Below, in pieces: positions 48,148 to 58,419 of a DNA stretch of 64,000 nt. Every line of letters begins with the position of its first letter. The first letter of the stretch is position 1. Source of the DNA: Labrenzia sp. R4_2 (lineage in GTDB: Bacteria; Pseudomonadota; Alphaproteobacteria; Rhizobiales; Stappiaceae). Under the pieces are notes generated by a model, which was given only the letters and a program-made list of their open reading frames with translations, was not told the origin of the DNA and searched no databases. Made by a program: the position numbers and the translations under genes. Where the stretch lies: contig NZ_JAGHRJ010000002.1 of assembly GCF_017743865.1 (NCBI RefSeq), forward strand, positions 806,001-870,000. Reading direction: 5' to 3'.

Positions 48148-48609
48148 CCGGACCCCCAACAAAACTCAGCCGTTCTGGCATCTACGCGTTCTTGGATGAT
48201 CTCATCGGGATTAATTCAATAAATAATGAATCTCGGCAGCAGAATGCACGCTTTTGCGCTTTGTCATGAAGTATGCCGACGTCACCGGTTAGAAAAAGTT
48301 GAACACACTGCCCAACACTAGTTGTTTCGCCAATGTCAACGCTACGGAAGAAACCTAAGATCTCTTTTTAGGACGAGGAAATGGCGCGCGCACTATCTGG
48401 CACCCGCACTTGATGCGTTAGTACTACTGCACTTGCGCCCACACGCTTTTACGCTTCAAAAAACTCCGAGAATTTTTCAGAAGAACCTGATCGAAGTTTC
48501 TCCTTGACCCTGCCTGATCACTTTGCCATAACCACCATCCGAACCGTACCGTACGGTTCTTGCAAAAATCACAGAGCCCCGCCCGTACCCAACAGTTGAC
48601 TGAAGCCAA
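48148..48609. other. Intergenic region upstream of the TetR gene
   Basis: About 460 bases with the divergent promoters of the GGDEF-EAL and TetR genes. Apart from the palindrome at 48541-48559 I see no supported gene or structured element. Confidence 0.5.
48541..48559. promoter_or_regulatory. Perfect 19-base palindrome, candidate TetR operator
   Basis: GAACCGTACCGTACGGTTC: two 9-base arms that are exact inverted copies around a central C, ending 50 bases before the TetR start codon. This is a textbook autoregulatory operator geometry for the TetR family. Confidence 0.75.
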
Positions 48610-49260
48610 ATGCCTGCCGCCAGTTTTGACATCGCCACTTCCCGCCCGGACGCTGCACCAGAGTTCTCGCCGCGCCAGCAAGTGGTCTTGCAACATGCGC
48701 TGACGCTTTTGGTTGAAGGCGGTGAAAAAGCCCTGACAACTGCCGGCCTTGCGCGCACGGCAAGCTGCTCCAAGGAGAGCCTCTACAAATGGTTCGGCGA
48801 CCGGGATGGCTTGCTCGCAGCCGTCGTCGCCTATCAGGCGAGCCAGGTGCAGTTTCCTTCGGAAAGCGGTGCCACAGCTGATCCGGACACGTTCCGCGCC
48901 CACGTCACAGCTTTTGTCGAGGCCTTGCTCGCCGTCCTGTTTTCGGAAAGCTCATTGGCCCTGAACCGGCTCTCGATCGGGCAGTCGAACACCAATTCCA
49001 ACCGTCTCGGCCAACTTTTGCTTGTCCGCGGCAAACACATGATTTCAGCCCGCGCGCGCAACATGCTTGAGACCGGCCGGCGCCACGGGCTCTTGAAATT
49101 CGACGATGCGGAGGACGCTTACCAGGTTCTCTACGGACTGGCGATCCGCGATGTCCATATCCGTCTTCTTCTCGGCGAGACCGCAAGTGCAGCCGAGAAG
49201 GATCTGAAAAGCCAGGCAAAAACAGCCGTGGCACGATTTTATCAACTGTTCGGGGCCTGA
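48610..49260 (+). CDS. TetR/AcrR-family regulator
   Basis: 216 residues. N-terminal HTH: ALTLLVEGGEKALTTAGLAR and TASCSKESLYKWFGDRDGLL. The C-terminal TetR_C-type ligand domain has FVEALLAVLFSESSLALNRL. It lies 85 bases upstream of ilvC in the same direction. No efflux pump or enzyme gene is divergent from it, so targets other than itself are unknown; the perfect palindrome upstream points to autorepression. Read-through into ilvC is possible. Confidence 0.9.
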   Translation: MPAASFDIATSRPDAAPEFSPRQQVVLQHALTLLVEGGEKALTTAGLARTASCSKESLYKWFGDRDGLLAAVVAYQASQVQFPSESGATADPDTFRAHVTAFVEALLAVLFSESSLALNRLSIGQSNTNSNRLGQLLLVRGKHMISARARNMLETGRRHGLLKFDDAEDAYQVLYGLAIRDVHIRLLLGETASAAEKDLKSQAKTAVARFYQLFGA

Positions 49261-49318
49261 CCCCCGGACGGAGGAAATAAAGAAAATCGGGCCCGGATCA
49301 AAGCAGATCCGGTCTTGA

Positions 49319-50697
<1,379 letters not shown>

Positions 50698-50713
50698 ACG
50701 TGACTGAGAATTC

Positions 50714-50743
50714 AAAAACCCCGCTGGAAACGGCGGGGTTTTT
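50714..50743 (+). terminator. Rho-independent terminator of ilvC
   Basis: AAAAACCCCGC (50714-50724) pairs with GCGGGGTTTTT (50733-50743). It lies about 350 bases after the ilvC stop, because the tandem repeat stands between. Confidence 0.9.
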
Positions 50744-50939
50744 CATTAAGCCCCCGGGAGACACGCACACTTCGGAAGTCTGCGCTGCCGACGTATTTTT
50801 GAGCAGTTGGCGTAAGAAAACGCTTTCACCGATTACACTTTGATGAAATTTTAGCGGGCAGAGATAATTGGCCGGAAACCCGCTCTGCCCTAGAGTAAGA
50901 ACAAGCGCCTCGGATAAAAATCCCGGAGACCGATTTTTT

Positions 50940-52166
50940 ATGACGCCATTGCCACTGTTTTCGGCAAACATGCTCCTGTTGTCGGTCTTCGCCATTTCTT
51001 TTTTGGCCATTTCCTTCAGTGCGCGTCCAAACACACATTGGCGAAGCTGGGCGGCTGCCAATGCGTTATCGGTCGGCGCCCTCGCAGCATTTGCAAGTCT
51101 TCCAGTCCTGCCGGTGATTGCGACTTACTTGTTGCCCAATGTTCTCCTGCTCACCGGGTTTGGATTTCACTTGCAGGCTGCGCGCAGTCTCAAACAAGCG
51201 GCCACCCCGTTCGGTCTCATGATCGCGCCCGTGGGCATCTACGTGATCATAGCCGCCCTCGCATACGTTTTTGAGGTGTATGCCCTCGCCTATATCGCTT
51301 CCAACCTGCTTTTTGCAGCGCTCTGTATCAGTGTAGCAGCAACTTATGGCTCCGCAGCGTTCCGCGGGCTCGTGTCCAGTCTTGCCCTGATTATCGCTTT
51401 CGGGTTGCTGGCTCTGGAGGCCGCTCTGCGAATTCTGCACGGTGTCCTGGCTGATGGCCCATTCGGGCCCGGCATGATTGAAGACGGGACAGTCAATATT
51501 CATTTGATGATTTCGCTGATTTTCATCGCCATTTCCGGTGCGTTTTCTATGGCGATTTCGTTTGAGCAGCTGGCGCGCAACAATCATGAAGACGCCCGGC
51601 GGGATCCATTGACCGGGACCTTTAACCGCCGGGAGTTTCTGCGGCGCCTTGAGGGACAACTTCAGCCTGCAACCGGAACACATTTTGGTCTGATACAATT
51701 TGATTTGGACCATTTCAAACAGGTCAACGACCGGTTTGGACATGTGGCCGGCGACGAAGCGTTGGTAAAAGTCTGCCAGGCGATCCGGCATCATTTACGC
51801 CGCAGCGATTGTTTCGCGCGCCTTGGGGGAGAAGAGTTTGGACTCCTTCTTCCCAATGTTGGCCAGGAAGACGCGGTTATGATCGCAGAGCGGATCCGCA
51901 AACTGGTCGAGACCCAGTCTTACGAGTTTGCCCCGGATGGATTTCAAATCACCATCTCGGGCGGCATGTATCATGGGACCGGTGAGGGCCTGACACCGAC
52001 AGATTTGTTCAAAATTGTCGACACCGGCTTGTACACATCAAAGAACGCAGGCCGCAATCGGATAACCATGGCCGCTCAGGAGACAGAAACGCCGAAATTC
52101 TCTGAGGAATTGGCGCAACTTGACGGTCTCAACCCGCCGGAAAATGAGCTTCGACCAGCCGTGTGA
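50940..52166 (+). CDS. Membrane-bound diguanylate cyclase
   Basis: 408 residues from the ATG at 50940 (GGAG upstream). The N-terminal 220 residues hold about six hydrophobic segments, a MASE-like membrane sensor. The C-terminal GGDEF domain has RRDPLTGTFNRREFLRRLEG, FDLDHFKQVNDRFGH and an intact GGEEF. The inhibitory I-site RRSD is placed five residues before it, so it should be active and feedback-inhibited by c-di-GMP. Its last 38 bases overlap the end of the convergent carboxypeptidase gene. Confidence 0.93.
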   Translation: MTPLPLFSANMLLLSVFAISFLAISFSARPNTHWRSWAAANALSVGALAAFASLPVLPVIATYLLPNVLLLTGFGFHLQAARSLKQAATPFGLMIAPVGIYVIIAALAYVFEVYALAYIASNLLFAALCISVAATYGSAAFRGLVSSLALIIAFGLLALEAALRILHGVLADGPFGPGMIEDGTVNIHLMISLIFIAISGAFSMAISFEQLARNNHEDARRDPLTGTFNRREFLRRLEGQLQPATGTHFGLIQFDLDHFKQVNDRFGHVAGDEALVKVCQAIRHHLRRSDCFARLGGEEFGLLLPNVGQEDAVMIAERIRKLVETQSYEFAPDGFQITISGGMYHGTGEGLTPTDLFKIVDTGLYTSKNAGRNRITMAAQETETPKFSEELAQLDGLNPPENELRPAV

Positions 52167-53028
52167 CCTCGGCATCGCGCGCAGCCTCGCTTTGACCGCC
52201 CATAACCACAACAATCAGCTGCTTGCCGCCGCGGCGCGCCGTTGCGACGAGATTGTAGCCGGACATGCGAATATAACCGGTTTTCAAACCATCGACGCCT
52301 TGGACTTTGCCCAGGAGATTGTTGGTCGCCCGGAATGTTCGCCCATTGTAGGTGAACGACTGAGCCCGGTAATAACTGGCATATTGTGGAAACCGGCGTT
52401 TCAGCGCGAGGCCAAGCTTTGCCATGTCCCGCGCTGTGGTGACCTGCGCTGGATCAGGAAGGCCGGTGGCATTGACAAACCGGGTGCGCGACAGGCCCAG
52501 CGCACGGGCCTTTTGGCTCATCTCACGCGCAAATGCAGACTCACTGCCGGCCAGGTTTTCAGCAACCGCCACGCCGACATCATTGGCCGACTTAACAGCC
52601 AGGGCGCGGGCCGCCTGCTCGACCGTAATCGTGCTGCCGGCCTTCAGGCCGATCTTGGCCGGTGGCTGGGACGCCGCGTTTGCAGAAACATTCAATCGGC
52701 TCGACAACCGGTTTTCCCCGGAACTGACGCTCTCAAACAGCATGTAAAGCGTCATCATTTTTGTGAGGGACGCCGGGAAGCGCGGGGCATCGGCGTTGAC
52801 CGCATAAAGCTCTTGGCCCGTTGCAGCGTTCAGCACAAGGGCCGAAAAGCCCCGCTCCTGCGCGGTCGCCGGGGCATAGCTGACAACAGGCAAAGACGCA
52901 GTTTGAACCGCTGCAGACTGACCGGAAGGTGTGCCAGATTGCGAAGGCGCACCTGCCGTTTGACAGGCAGCCAAAAACGCCGCCAGCACCACCGCCGAAA
53001 GACTGCGCAAAAAGCGCGAAGAACTCAT
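52129..53028 (-). CDS. D-alanyl-D-alanine carboxypeptidase, S11 family, lipoprotein
   Basis: Penicillin-binding protein that trims peptidoglycan side chains. 299 residues from the ATG at 53028 (GAGGGG upstream). A lipoprotein signal ends in FLAACQT with lipid-attachment Cys22. Catalytic motifs: SLTK at 87-90, SAN at 147-149 and KTG at 249-251. The C-terminal domain of larger PBP5 proteins is absent. It lies 30 bases downstream of the ABC permease gene in the same direction, so it may be the third gene of that operon. Confidence 0.93.
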   Translation of the reverse strand: MSSSRFLRSLSAVVLAAFLAACQTAGAPSQSGTPSGQSAAVQTASLPVVSYAPATAQERGFSALVLNAATGQELYAVNADAPRFPASLTKMMTLYMLFESVSSGENRLSSRLNVSANAASQPPAKIGLKAGSTITVEQAARALAVKSANDVGVAVAENLAGSESAFAREMSQKARALGLSRTRFVNATGLPDPAQVTTARDMAKLGLALKRRFPQYASYYRAQSFTYNGRTFRATNNLLGKVQGVDGLKTGYIRMSGYNLVATARRGGKQLIVVVMGGQSEAARDAEVTRLVEAHFPAG

Positions 53029-53058
53029 AATGCCCCTCAAACTCAACTCGGAGCCCCC

Positions 53059-53820
53059 TTACGGTTTCAGCTTGTAACCCGTTTTAAAGATCCAATGAAC
53101 AATCGCAAGAGAGACGCCCAAAAACAGGAGTGTCATGAAAAGCGAGAGCCAAAGAGAGACGTCGGCCTGGCCGTAAAAACTCCACCGGAATCCTGAAATC
53201 AAATAGACGACCGGGTTGATCAACGTCACCTTCTGCCAGACCTCAGGCAACATCGAGATCGAGTAAAAGCTCCCCCCCAGAAAGGCGAGCGGCGTCACGA
53301 TCAAAAGCGGGACGAATTGCAGCTTCTCAAAATTGTCGGCCCAAATGCCGATGATGAAACCGAGCAGAGCAAACGTAATGGCCGTCAACAAAAAGAAGGC
53401 CGCCATCCAGAACGGATGTTGGATTTCAATGTCGACGAAAAAGTTGGCCGTGATCAGAATGATCAAACCAACAACAATCGATTTTGTTGCAGCGGCTCCG
53501 ACATAGGCGATCGTTATTTCCAAAAATGAGATTGGTGCCGACAACACCTCGAAGATCGTGCCTGTAAACTGCGGGAAATAAATGCCGAAGGAGGCGTTCG
53601 ACAGGCTCTGCGTCATTAGGGACAGCATGATTAGGCCCGGCACAATAAACGCGCCATACGAGACACCATCCACCTCGCTGATCCGGGACCCGATTGCTGC
53701 ACCAAAGACAACGAAGTAGAGAACCGTGGAGATCACCGGCGAGATGATCGACTGCATGATCGTGCGTTTGGTGCGCGCCATTTCGGCAAGATAAATCGCT
53801 TTGACCGCTTCAAAATTCAT
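53059..53820 (-). CDS. yadH: ABC-2 type transporter permease (YadH-like)
   Basis: 253 residues with six hydrophobic segments. [20 protein letters not shown] near the start and [20 protein letters not shown] are the ABC-2 permease signature regions. Length and partner match E. coli YadH (256). Together with the ATPase 46 bases upstream it forms an exporter of unknown substrate. The carboxypeptidase gene follows. Confidence 0.93.
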   Translation of the reverse strand: MNFEAVKAIYLAEMARTKRTIMQSIISPVISTVLYFVVFGAAIGSRISEVDGVSYGAFIVPGLIMLSLMTQSLSNASFGIYFPQFTGTIFEVLSAPISFLEITIAYVGAAATKSIVVGLIILITANFFVDIEIQHPFWMAAFFLLTAITFALLGFIIGIWADNFEKLQFVPLLIVTPLAFLGGSFYSISMLPEVWQKVTLINPVVYLISGFRWSFYGQADVSLWLSLFMTLLFLGVSLAIVHWIFKTGYKLKP

Positions 53821-53866
53821 TCGTTTTGTCCTTGCTCAGCGGCAGAATAGTCAGATGCCATAGGGC

Positions 53867-54793
53867 TCAGTCTCCCTTTTTCACAAGATCGACGAAAATA
53901 TCCTCCAGCGAGGACTGATCGGTCTGAAGATCATGGAAATGAACACCGGCTTTTGAGAGATCCGTCAGCAAGGCAGTGATGCCCGTCCGCTCACCTTGCG
54001 TGTCGTAAGTATAGGTCAAACTGCTGCCGTCTTCGGACAGCTTGAGATCGTACTTCTGAAGCTCCGGGGGAAGGTCTGTTACGGCGCAGCTGAGAGACAG
54101 GGTCAATTCCTTGCGGCCGAGCTTTTGCATAAGTCGGTTCTTGTCCTCAACAAGAATGATCTCCCCCTTGTTTATGACACCGACCCGGTCGGCCATCTCT
54201 TCCGCTTCTTCAATATAGTGCGTTGTCAGGATGATGGTGACACCCTTGTCCTTCAGCTCGCCAACGATGCGCCACATGTCGTGACGCAGTTCCACATCCA
54301 CCCCTGCTGTCGGCTCATCCAAGAAGAGGATCTCCGGCTTATGAGCCAGCGCCTTGGCCACCAAAAGCCGGCGTTTCATGCCGCCGGAAAGAGCCATGAT
54401 CGGGTTTTTGCGCTTGTCCCAAAGCGTCAGGTCCTTGAGTATTTTCTCAACCAGGTCCGGGTTCGGTTTCAGGCCAAAGAGCCCCCGGCTCAAGGCCACG
54501 GTATCGCCAACCATTTCGAAGGGCGCTGTCGGCATTTCTTGGGGCACCAGACCAATCATCCGGCGCGCCGCGCGGTAGTCTTTAAGTGCATCGTACCCGC
54601 CAACGGTGATACTTCCAGATGTCGGGCGGACGAGACCGCAGATTGTGCTGATCAAGGTTGTCTTGCCGGCACCGTTGGGACCGAGAAGCGCGAAAACCTC
54701 ACCTTTCTCAATCTCAAGGGACACCGACTTCAGCGCCTGAAACCCGCCATCATAGGTTTTTTCCAGATCGTGGACGGAAAGGATCGGCGCCAT
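53867..54793 (-). CDS. yadG: ABC transporter ATP-binding protein (YadG-like)
   Basis: 308 residues, same length as E. coli YadG. Walker [11 protein letters not shown]-loop [11 protein letters not shown], signature [15 protein letters not shown], Walker [13 protein letters not shown] and switch His in [10 protein letters not shown] are all intact. The C-terminal 80 residues form the accessory domain of this group. First gene of the run yadG - yadH - carboxypeptidase. Substrate unknown. Confidence 0.95.
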   Translation of the reverse strand: MAPILSVHDLEKTYDGGFQALKSVSLEIEKGEVFALLGPNGAGKTTLISTICGLVRPTSGSITVGGYDALKDYRAARRMIGLVPQEMPTAPFEMVGDTVALSRGLFGLKPNPDLVEKILKDLTLWDKRKNPIMALSGGMKRRLLVAKALAHKPEILFLDEPTAGVDVELRHDMWRIVGELKDKGVTIILTTHYIEEAEEMADRVGVINKGEIILVEDKNRLMQKLGRKELTLSLSCAVTDLPPELQKYDLKLSEDGSSLTYTYDTQGERTGITALLTDLSKAGVHFHDLQTDQSSLEDIFVDLVKKGD

Positions 54794-55038
54794 GAAAATC
54801 TAACCAGTTTTTTGAAATGTATCAGACCGGCAGACTGCGGGTCGTTTGGGCGGGCACACTCGCATGTGGTCCAATCAACTGCAAGATACAAGACTGGCTC
54901 CATCTTGACAGCTCCTGTCAGCAGAGGACCGATGATTGTTTCAAATGGCGAAACGCTGCGTCCAGTCCCTGCCCTATGGGTTTTCAAGGCAAATCCTCTA
55001 TCTTCCAGTACAACATCCAATCAAGTCTGGAACACGCC

Positions 55039-55941
55039 ATGTCCGTTCGCCCCGTCACCCATATTGGTTCAACCCAGTCCACACTTGAAGGTGCTGGCGT
55101 CAAGCTGGAACGGGTGTTCGGTTTTCAAGATCCGGAAATGCTGGATCCGTTTCTGATGATGGACGATTTCCGCAACAATCGTCCTGAAGACTATCTCGCC
55201 GGATTTCCCTGGCACCCGCATCGGGGCATTGAGACGATCACTTATGTGCTGAAGGGCACCGTGGAGCATGGCGACAGTCTAGGAAACACAGGCACACTTG
55301 GCGCAGGCTCTGTGCAATGGATGACAGCGGGCCGCGGGATCATGCACCAGGAGATGCCCAAGGGGGATGAGACCGGCAAAATGCACGGATTTCAACTCTG
55401 GGCCAACCTGCCCTCATCCCTGAAAATGACGGAACCGCGCTACCAGGATATCGAAGGCAAGGACGTCCCCGTCGTCGTGGATGATGACGGCACATCCGCA
55501 CGTGTGATCATTGGGGAGTTCTGGGGCAAGAAGGGTCCTGTCGACGGGATTGCAGCCGACCCGCAGTATCTGGATATTCATGTTCCTGCGGGACGTAAAA
55601 AACGTTTCAAGGTCGATACTTACAAACAGACCTTCGCATACATCTTCGAAGGTTCAGGCAAGTTTGAAGGCGCTTCGGATCCATTTGGCGTGCTGACCGA
55701 AAAGGAGTTCGGGGGCGAAGAGCTCAAGATCCGCGACCAGACCGGAGACCGCACGCTGGTCATATTTGGTACGGGCGACGAGATCGTGGTTCATGCCGGT
55801 GAGAACGGGATCCGTTTTCTGCTGGTCTCGGGTGCCCCCATCAAGGAACCTGTGGCTTGGCACGGTCCGATCGTCATGAATACCCGTGAAGAACTGATGC
55901 AGGCGATCACGGAACTCCAGAACGGGACGTTCATCAGGTAG
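55039..55941 (+). CDS. Pirin family protein
   Basis: 300-residue bicupin. Iron ligands match human pirin: HPHRG gives His59 and His61, and GIMHQEMP gives His103 and Glu105. The C-terminal cupin has QTFAYIFEGSG. Bacterial pirins act as quercetinases or as redox-type regulators; which applies is unknown. The ATG at 55039 begins the conserved domain; 74 residues upstream in frame are unsupported and overlap a promoter region shared with yadG. Confidence 0.92.
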   Translation: MSVRPVTHIGSTQSTLEGAGVKLERVFGFQDPEMLDPFLMMDDFRNNRPEDYLAGFPWHPHRGIETITYVLKGTVEHGDSLGNTGTLGAGSVQWMTAGRGIMHQEMPKGDETGKMHGFQLWANLPSSLKMTEPRYQDIEGKDVPVVVDDDGTSARVIIGEFWGKKGPVDGIAADPQYLDIHVPAGRKKRFKVDTYKQTFAYIFEGSGKFEGASDPFGVLTEKEFGGEELKIRDQTGDRTLVIFGTGDEIVVHAGENGIRFLLVSGAPIKEPVAWHGPIVMNTREELMQAITELQNGTFIR

Positions 55942-56010
55942 GCCATCAACCGCCTTGCAACTTTCACATTCAATCACTACGGCTGTCTGATCATAACTGA
56001 TTGGACAGCT

Positions 56011-57162
56011 ATGCCTTTGAAACTCCGTGCCGCGCATGCAGACGATGCGTCGGCTCTCACTCAGATCATGCACGATGCAAAGGCCTCTTGGGGGTATCCC
56101 GAAGACCTGATGTGCCAGTGGCGTGAGCAGTGGCAAATCACATCGGATATGATCACCGAGCAGGAGATGATTGTTGCCGAAGACGCCGGTCATGCGATCG
56201 CTTTTTCCGGACTAAAGCAAAACACCCCTCAATCCGTCACGCTCGAGTATCTCTATGTTTCGCCAGGCGCTCAAAAGAAAGGCATAGGCACCCTGCTTCT
56301 CCAGCGCAGCGAAGATCGTGCCCGTCAGATTGGTTGTGACAAGGTCACTCTGCGCAGTGAGGTGAATGCAGGCGGTTTTTATGAGCGGAGACAGTACAAG
56401 ACTGTCGGCCAGGAACCCAGCAAGATGGCGCCTGGCCGGTTCATGCCCCTGATGGAAAAGAAACTTGCAGGCAATGTAGTGCCGATTTCAGAAATCACGC
56501 TCTCGGTCTCATCAAAACCCTGGGCTTTTGAAACGGGAAATGCCACTGAAATATCCGCACACTTTGCGGAGCAACAAAGGCGGATCCCGGAGCTTTGGAA
56601 CGGCAGAACGCTCAAGCTTACAAGTCACTCATTTGACAATGGAGCCCTCACCGGTGTGTGCACGGAATGCTCCTATGCCGCGTTCCTGACTTGGCGGGAT
56701 TGGGGCGCTCCGGATCTGACAACATTCAACCTCTTCGGCTCGGCGGTCATACGCTCATCGGACGGCGCACTTCTCTACGGTGTCATGTCCGCCCATACAG
56801 CAACCGCCGGTCAGATCTACCCACCTGGTGGCAACCTTGATCCGGCTGACGTCGGCCCGACTGGGCTGATCGACATCCGGGGTGCGATCGCGCGGGAACT
56901 GGAGGAAGAGACTGGGCTTCGCTTAAATGATCTTGTGCCAGACGACTTGCTGATCGTTTTCGACGGTGCTCGTATCAGCGTTGCGCAAGTTTTCGACAGC
57001 GACCGGTCAGCCGAAGCGCTCCGTCATGACATCATCGCACATTCGATGGCCTCAGAGGAAAAGGAGCTTGCTGACATCCGCATCATCCGATCGGGACGAG
57101 ACCTTACCGATCGTAAGGTCGCCTCCTATGCGAGGGCGCTTGGAAACCATATCTTGCGCTAG
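56011..57162 (+). CDS. GNAT acetyltransferase - Nudix hydrolase fusion
   Basis: 383 residues. Residues 1-150 are a GNAT N-acetyltransferase: MPLKLRAAHADDASALTQIM and the acetyl-CoA loop VSPGAQKKGIGTLLLQRSED. Residues about 165-383 form a Nudix-type domain with YPPGGNLDP and the box core RELEEETGL. The first half of the Nudix box has a longer loop than the classic motif, and the Glu expected seven residues before RE is not clear. Nucleoside-diphosphate-type substrates are likely for the second half. The two halves need not act on one substrate. Not a frameshift join: a single clean frame. Confidence 0.82.
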   Translation: MPLKLRAAHADDASALTQIMHDAKASWGYPEDLMCQWREQWQITSDMITEQEMIVAEDAGHAIAFSGLKQNTPQSVTLEYLYVSPGAQKKGIGTLLLQRSEDRARQIGCDKVTLRSEVNAGGFYERRQYKTVGQEPSKMAPGRFMPLMEKKLAGNVVPISEITLSVSSKPWAFETGNATEISAHFAEQQRRIPELWNGRTLKLTSHSFDNGALTGVCTECSYAAFLTWRDWGAPDLTTFNLFGSAVIRSSDGALLYGVMSAHTATAGQIYPPGGNLDPADVGPTGLIDIRGAIARELEEETGLRLNDLVPDDLLIVFDGARISVAQVFDSDRSAEALRHDIIAHSMASEEKELADIRIIRSGRDLTDRKVASYARALGNHILR

Positions 57163-57470
57163 ACACAAACGCTGGAGCCATGGGAGATCCCGAAAAGGGC
57201 TTATCCGAGTGTATCAATTGAAAGACTTTTAGCATTCAGCAACTGAGGACGCCTACCCTTTGCAAACACCAACGCAAGAGCTCAATTGAATAAACCGCCG
57301 CCACGCCCGTGAAAGATGATCGCAAGCCCCCGACCAGTCATCGATGCCGGTTATATCAATGCCGCAGTTGGTCAAATTGAGATAGACCCCGACACACTTG
57401 GTTCAAATGGCTGTTCATTGGTTCTCAAATTGAGAAGATCCAGCCAATCTGTGAAGAAGCGACGCCAACA
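57163..57470. other. Region before the MarR-like gene
   Basis: 308 bases, less GC-rich than average. Its only candidate is the small frame at 57316-57474, listed separately. I see no other feature. Confidence 0.45.
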
Positions 57471-57474
57471 ATGA
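57316..57474 (+). CDS. Possible small protein coupled to the MarR-like gene
   Basis: A 52-residue frame starting MIASPRPVIDAGYINAAVGQ and ending in a basic tail SVKKRRQQ. Its TGA overlaps the ATG of the next gene in an ATGA arrangement, which often marks translational coupling. The ribosome site (GTGAAAG) is weak and no family is recognised, so it may be chance. Confidence 0.3.
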   Translation: MIASPRPVIDAGYINAAVGQIEIDPDTLGSNGCSLVLKLRRSSQSVKKRRQQ

Positions 57475-57908
57475 AAAATGGTAAAAACAACGACAATACT
57501 ATAGCGGTTGAGATCGCTGATCTCATTTTCGACAATATAGATTCTGTAAAGACCCATCTTAATCTGGACAGTTATGATACTACCGCAGTTGTCATGCGAA
57601 TAACCGCTGCGTCTGATGGCGAAGGTGGTGTCTCTGAGGCCAAGTTGGCACAGCAATTAAACATTACCCGGCCGACCATGAACCGGATCATCCGCAGGTT
57701 GCTTGATACCCAGCACATCCTTGCAATTTCAGACACTTCGCCGAAGAAATACGTCTTCAATTTTGACTATGAACCAGCCCAATCAAAGTCCGATTCAAAG
57801 CGCGCGAAGTTAAACTTTCAGCGTTCTGTAATAGATCGGTGTGTGGCAGCGCTCCTCGCGGTCTTCTGGTCATTTGAACGTTATCAATTTGAGAACGAAG
57901 ACGAATAA
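57471..57908 (+). CDS. MarR-like winged-helix protein
   Basis: 145 residues. The middle holds a winged helix: GGVSEAKLAQQLNITRPTMN and RIIRRLLDTQHILAISDTSP, the layout of MarR-type regulators. The N-terminal 50 residues are a helical dimerisation region, the C-terminal part is basic and ends in an acidic tail. Base composition is more AT-rich than in most of the window, hinting at later acquisition. No clear target gene; phzF lies 500 bases downstream. Confidence 0.7.
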   Translation: MKNGKNNDNTIAVEIADLIFDNIDSVKTHLNLDSYDTTAVVMRITAASDGEGGVSEAKLAQQLNITRPTMNRIIRRLLDTQHILAISDTSPKKYVFNFDYEPAQSKSDSKRAKLNFQRSVIDRCVAALLAVFWSFERYQFENEDE

Positions 57909-57989
57909 AGCTTGAAGACCGAACAGCCGCTCAGTACCATGAGTATATTGCTGATGATATTTCAGTAGAGCAGAGATGGGGAGCAATTT

Positions 57990-58138
57990 TTTGTTTCGGG
58001 CATACTATCTTCTGCTTGGGCCACTTTGAGACTTTTTAAATCAGTATGAAGATGGGCGGGTTGATTTCTACCGCTTATTGGCAGACTGGCAAAGAAACCT
58101 TTCGAAGGACTGCTTCTCCAAGAGCAGTCCTTTTTTTT
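57990..58138 (+). ncRNA. Possible small RNA ending in a strong terminator
   Basis: A very strong hairpin AAGGACTGCT (58105-58114) / AGCAGTCCTT (58123-58132) with a run of eight T ends a stretch with no coding gene. The 5' end is unknown; AT-rich promoter-like sequence is near 58030-58050, so 57990 is only a rough limit. It could equally be the distant terminator of the MarR-like gene. Confidence 0.3.
58105..58138 (+). terminator. Strong Rho-independent terminator
   Basis: Perfect 10-base stem (58105-58114 with 58123-58132), 8-base loop, then TTTTTTTT. Confidence 0.9.
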
Positions 58139-58419
58139 GCTTGAACGGCTCTGCCATACGTACCGCCCCACCAAAATCGAGCCTTCTGAAGATGTCATTG
58201 CAGACCAGCTGTCTTACATCCTTGGAGAGCTCTGATCTCCGCAAAGCGCTTATTCCGCAATTAGCGCAGCTATCCGCCAATCACAGCCATCAGCACCCGG
58301 CCACGCAAGAGTTTGTTCACCAACAATCGCGGCAAAGGTCTGGCGGGACTTGCGAAGAAATGTAAAAGTCCGCTCACCTTCGAACTAGAAACGCGTTCGA
58401 TCTCCAGGGAGAACACTGC

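Larger units (their letters stand above)
57909..58419. other. Intergenic region with orphan terminator
   Basis: 511 bases without a supported gene between the MarR-like and PhzF genes. It contains a strong terminator (58105-58138) almost 200 bases after the nearest stop codon. Frames on either strand look accidental. Confidence 0.5.
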
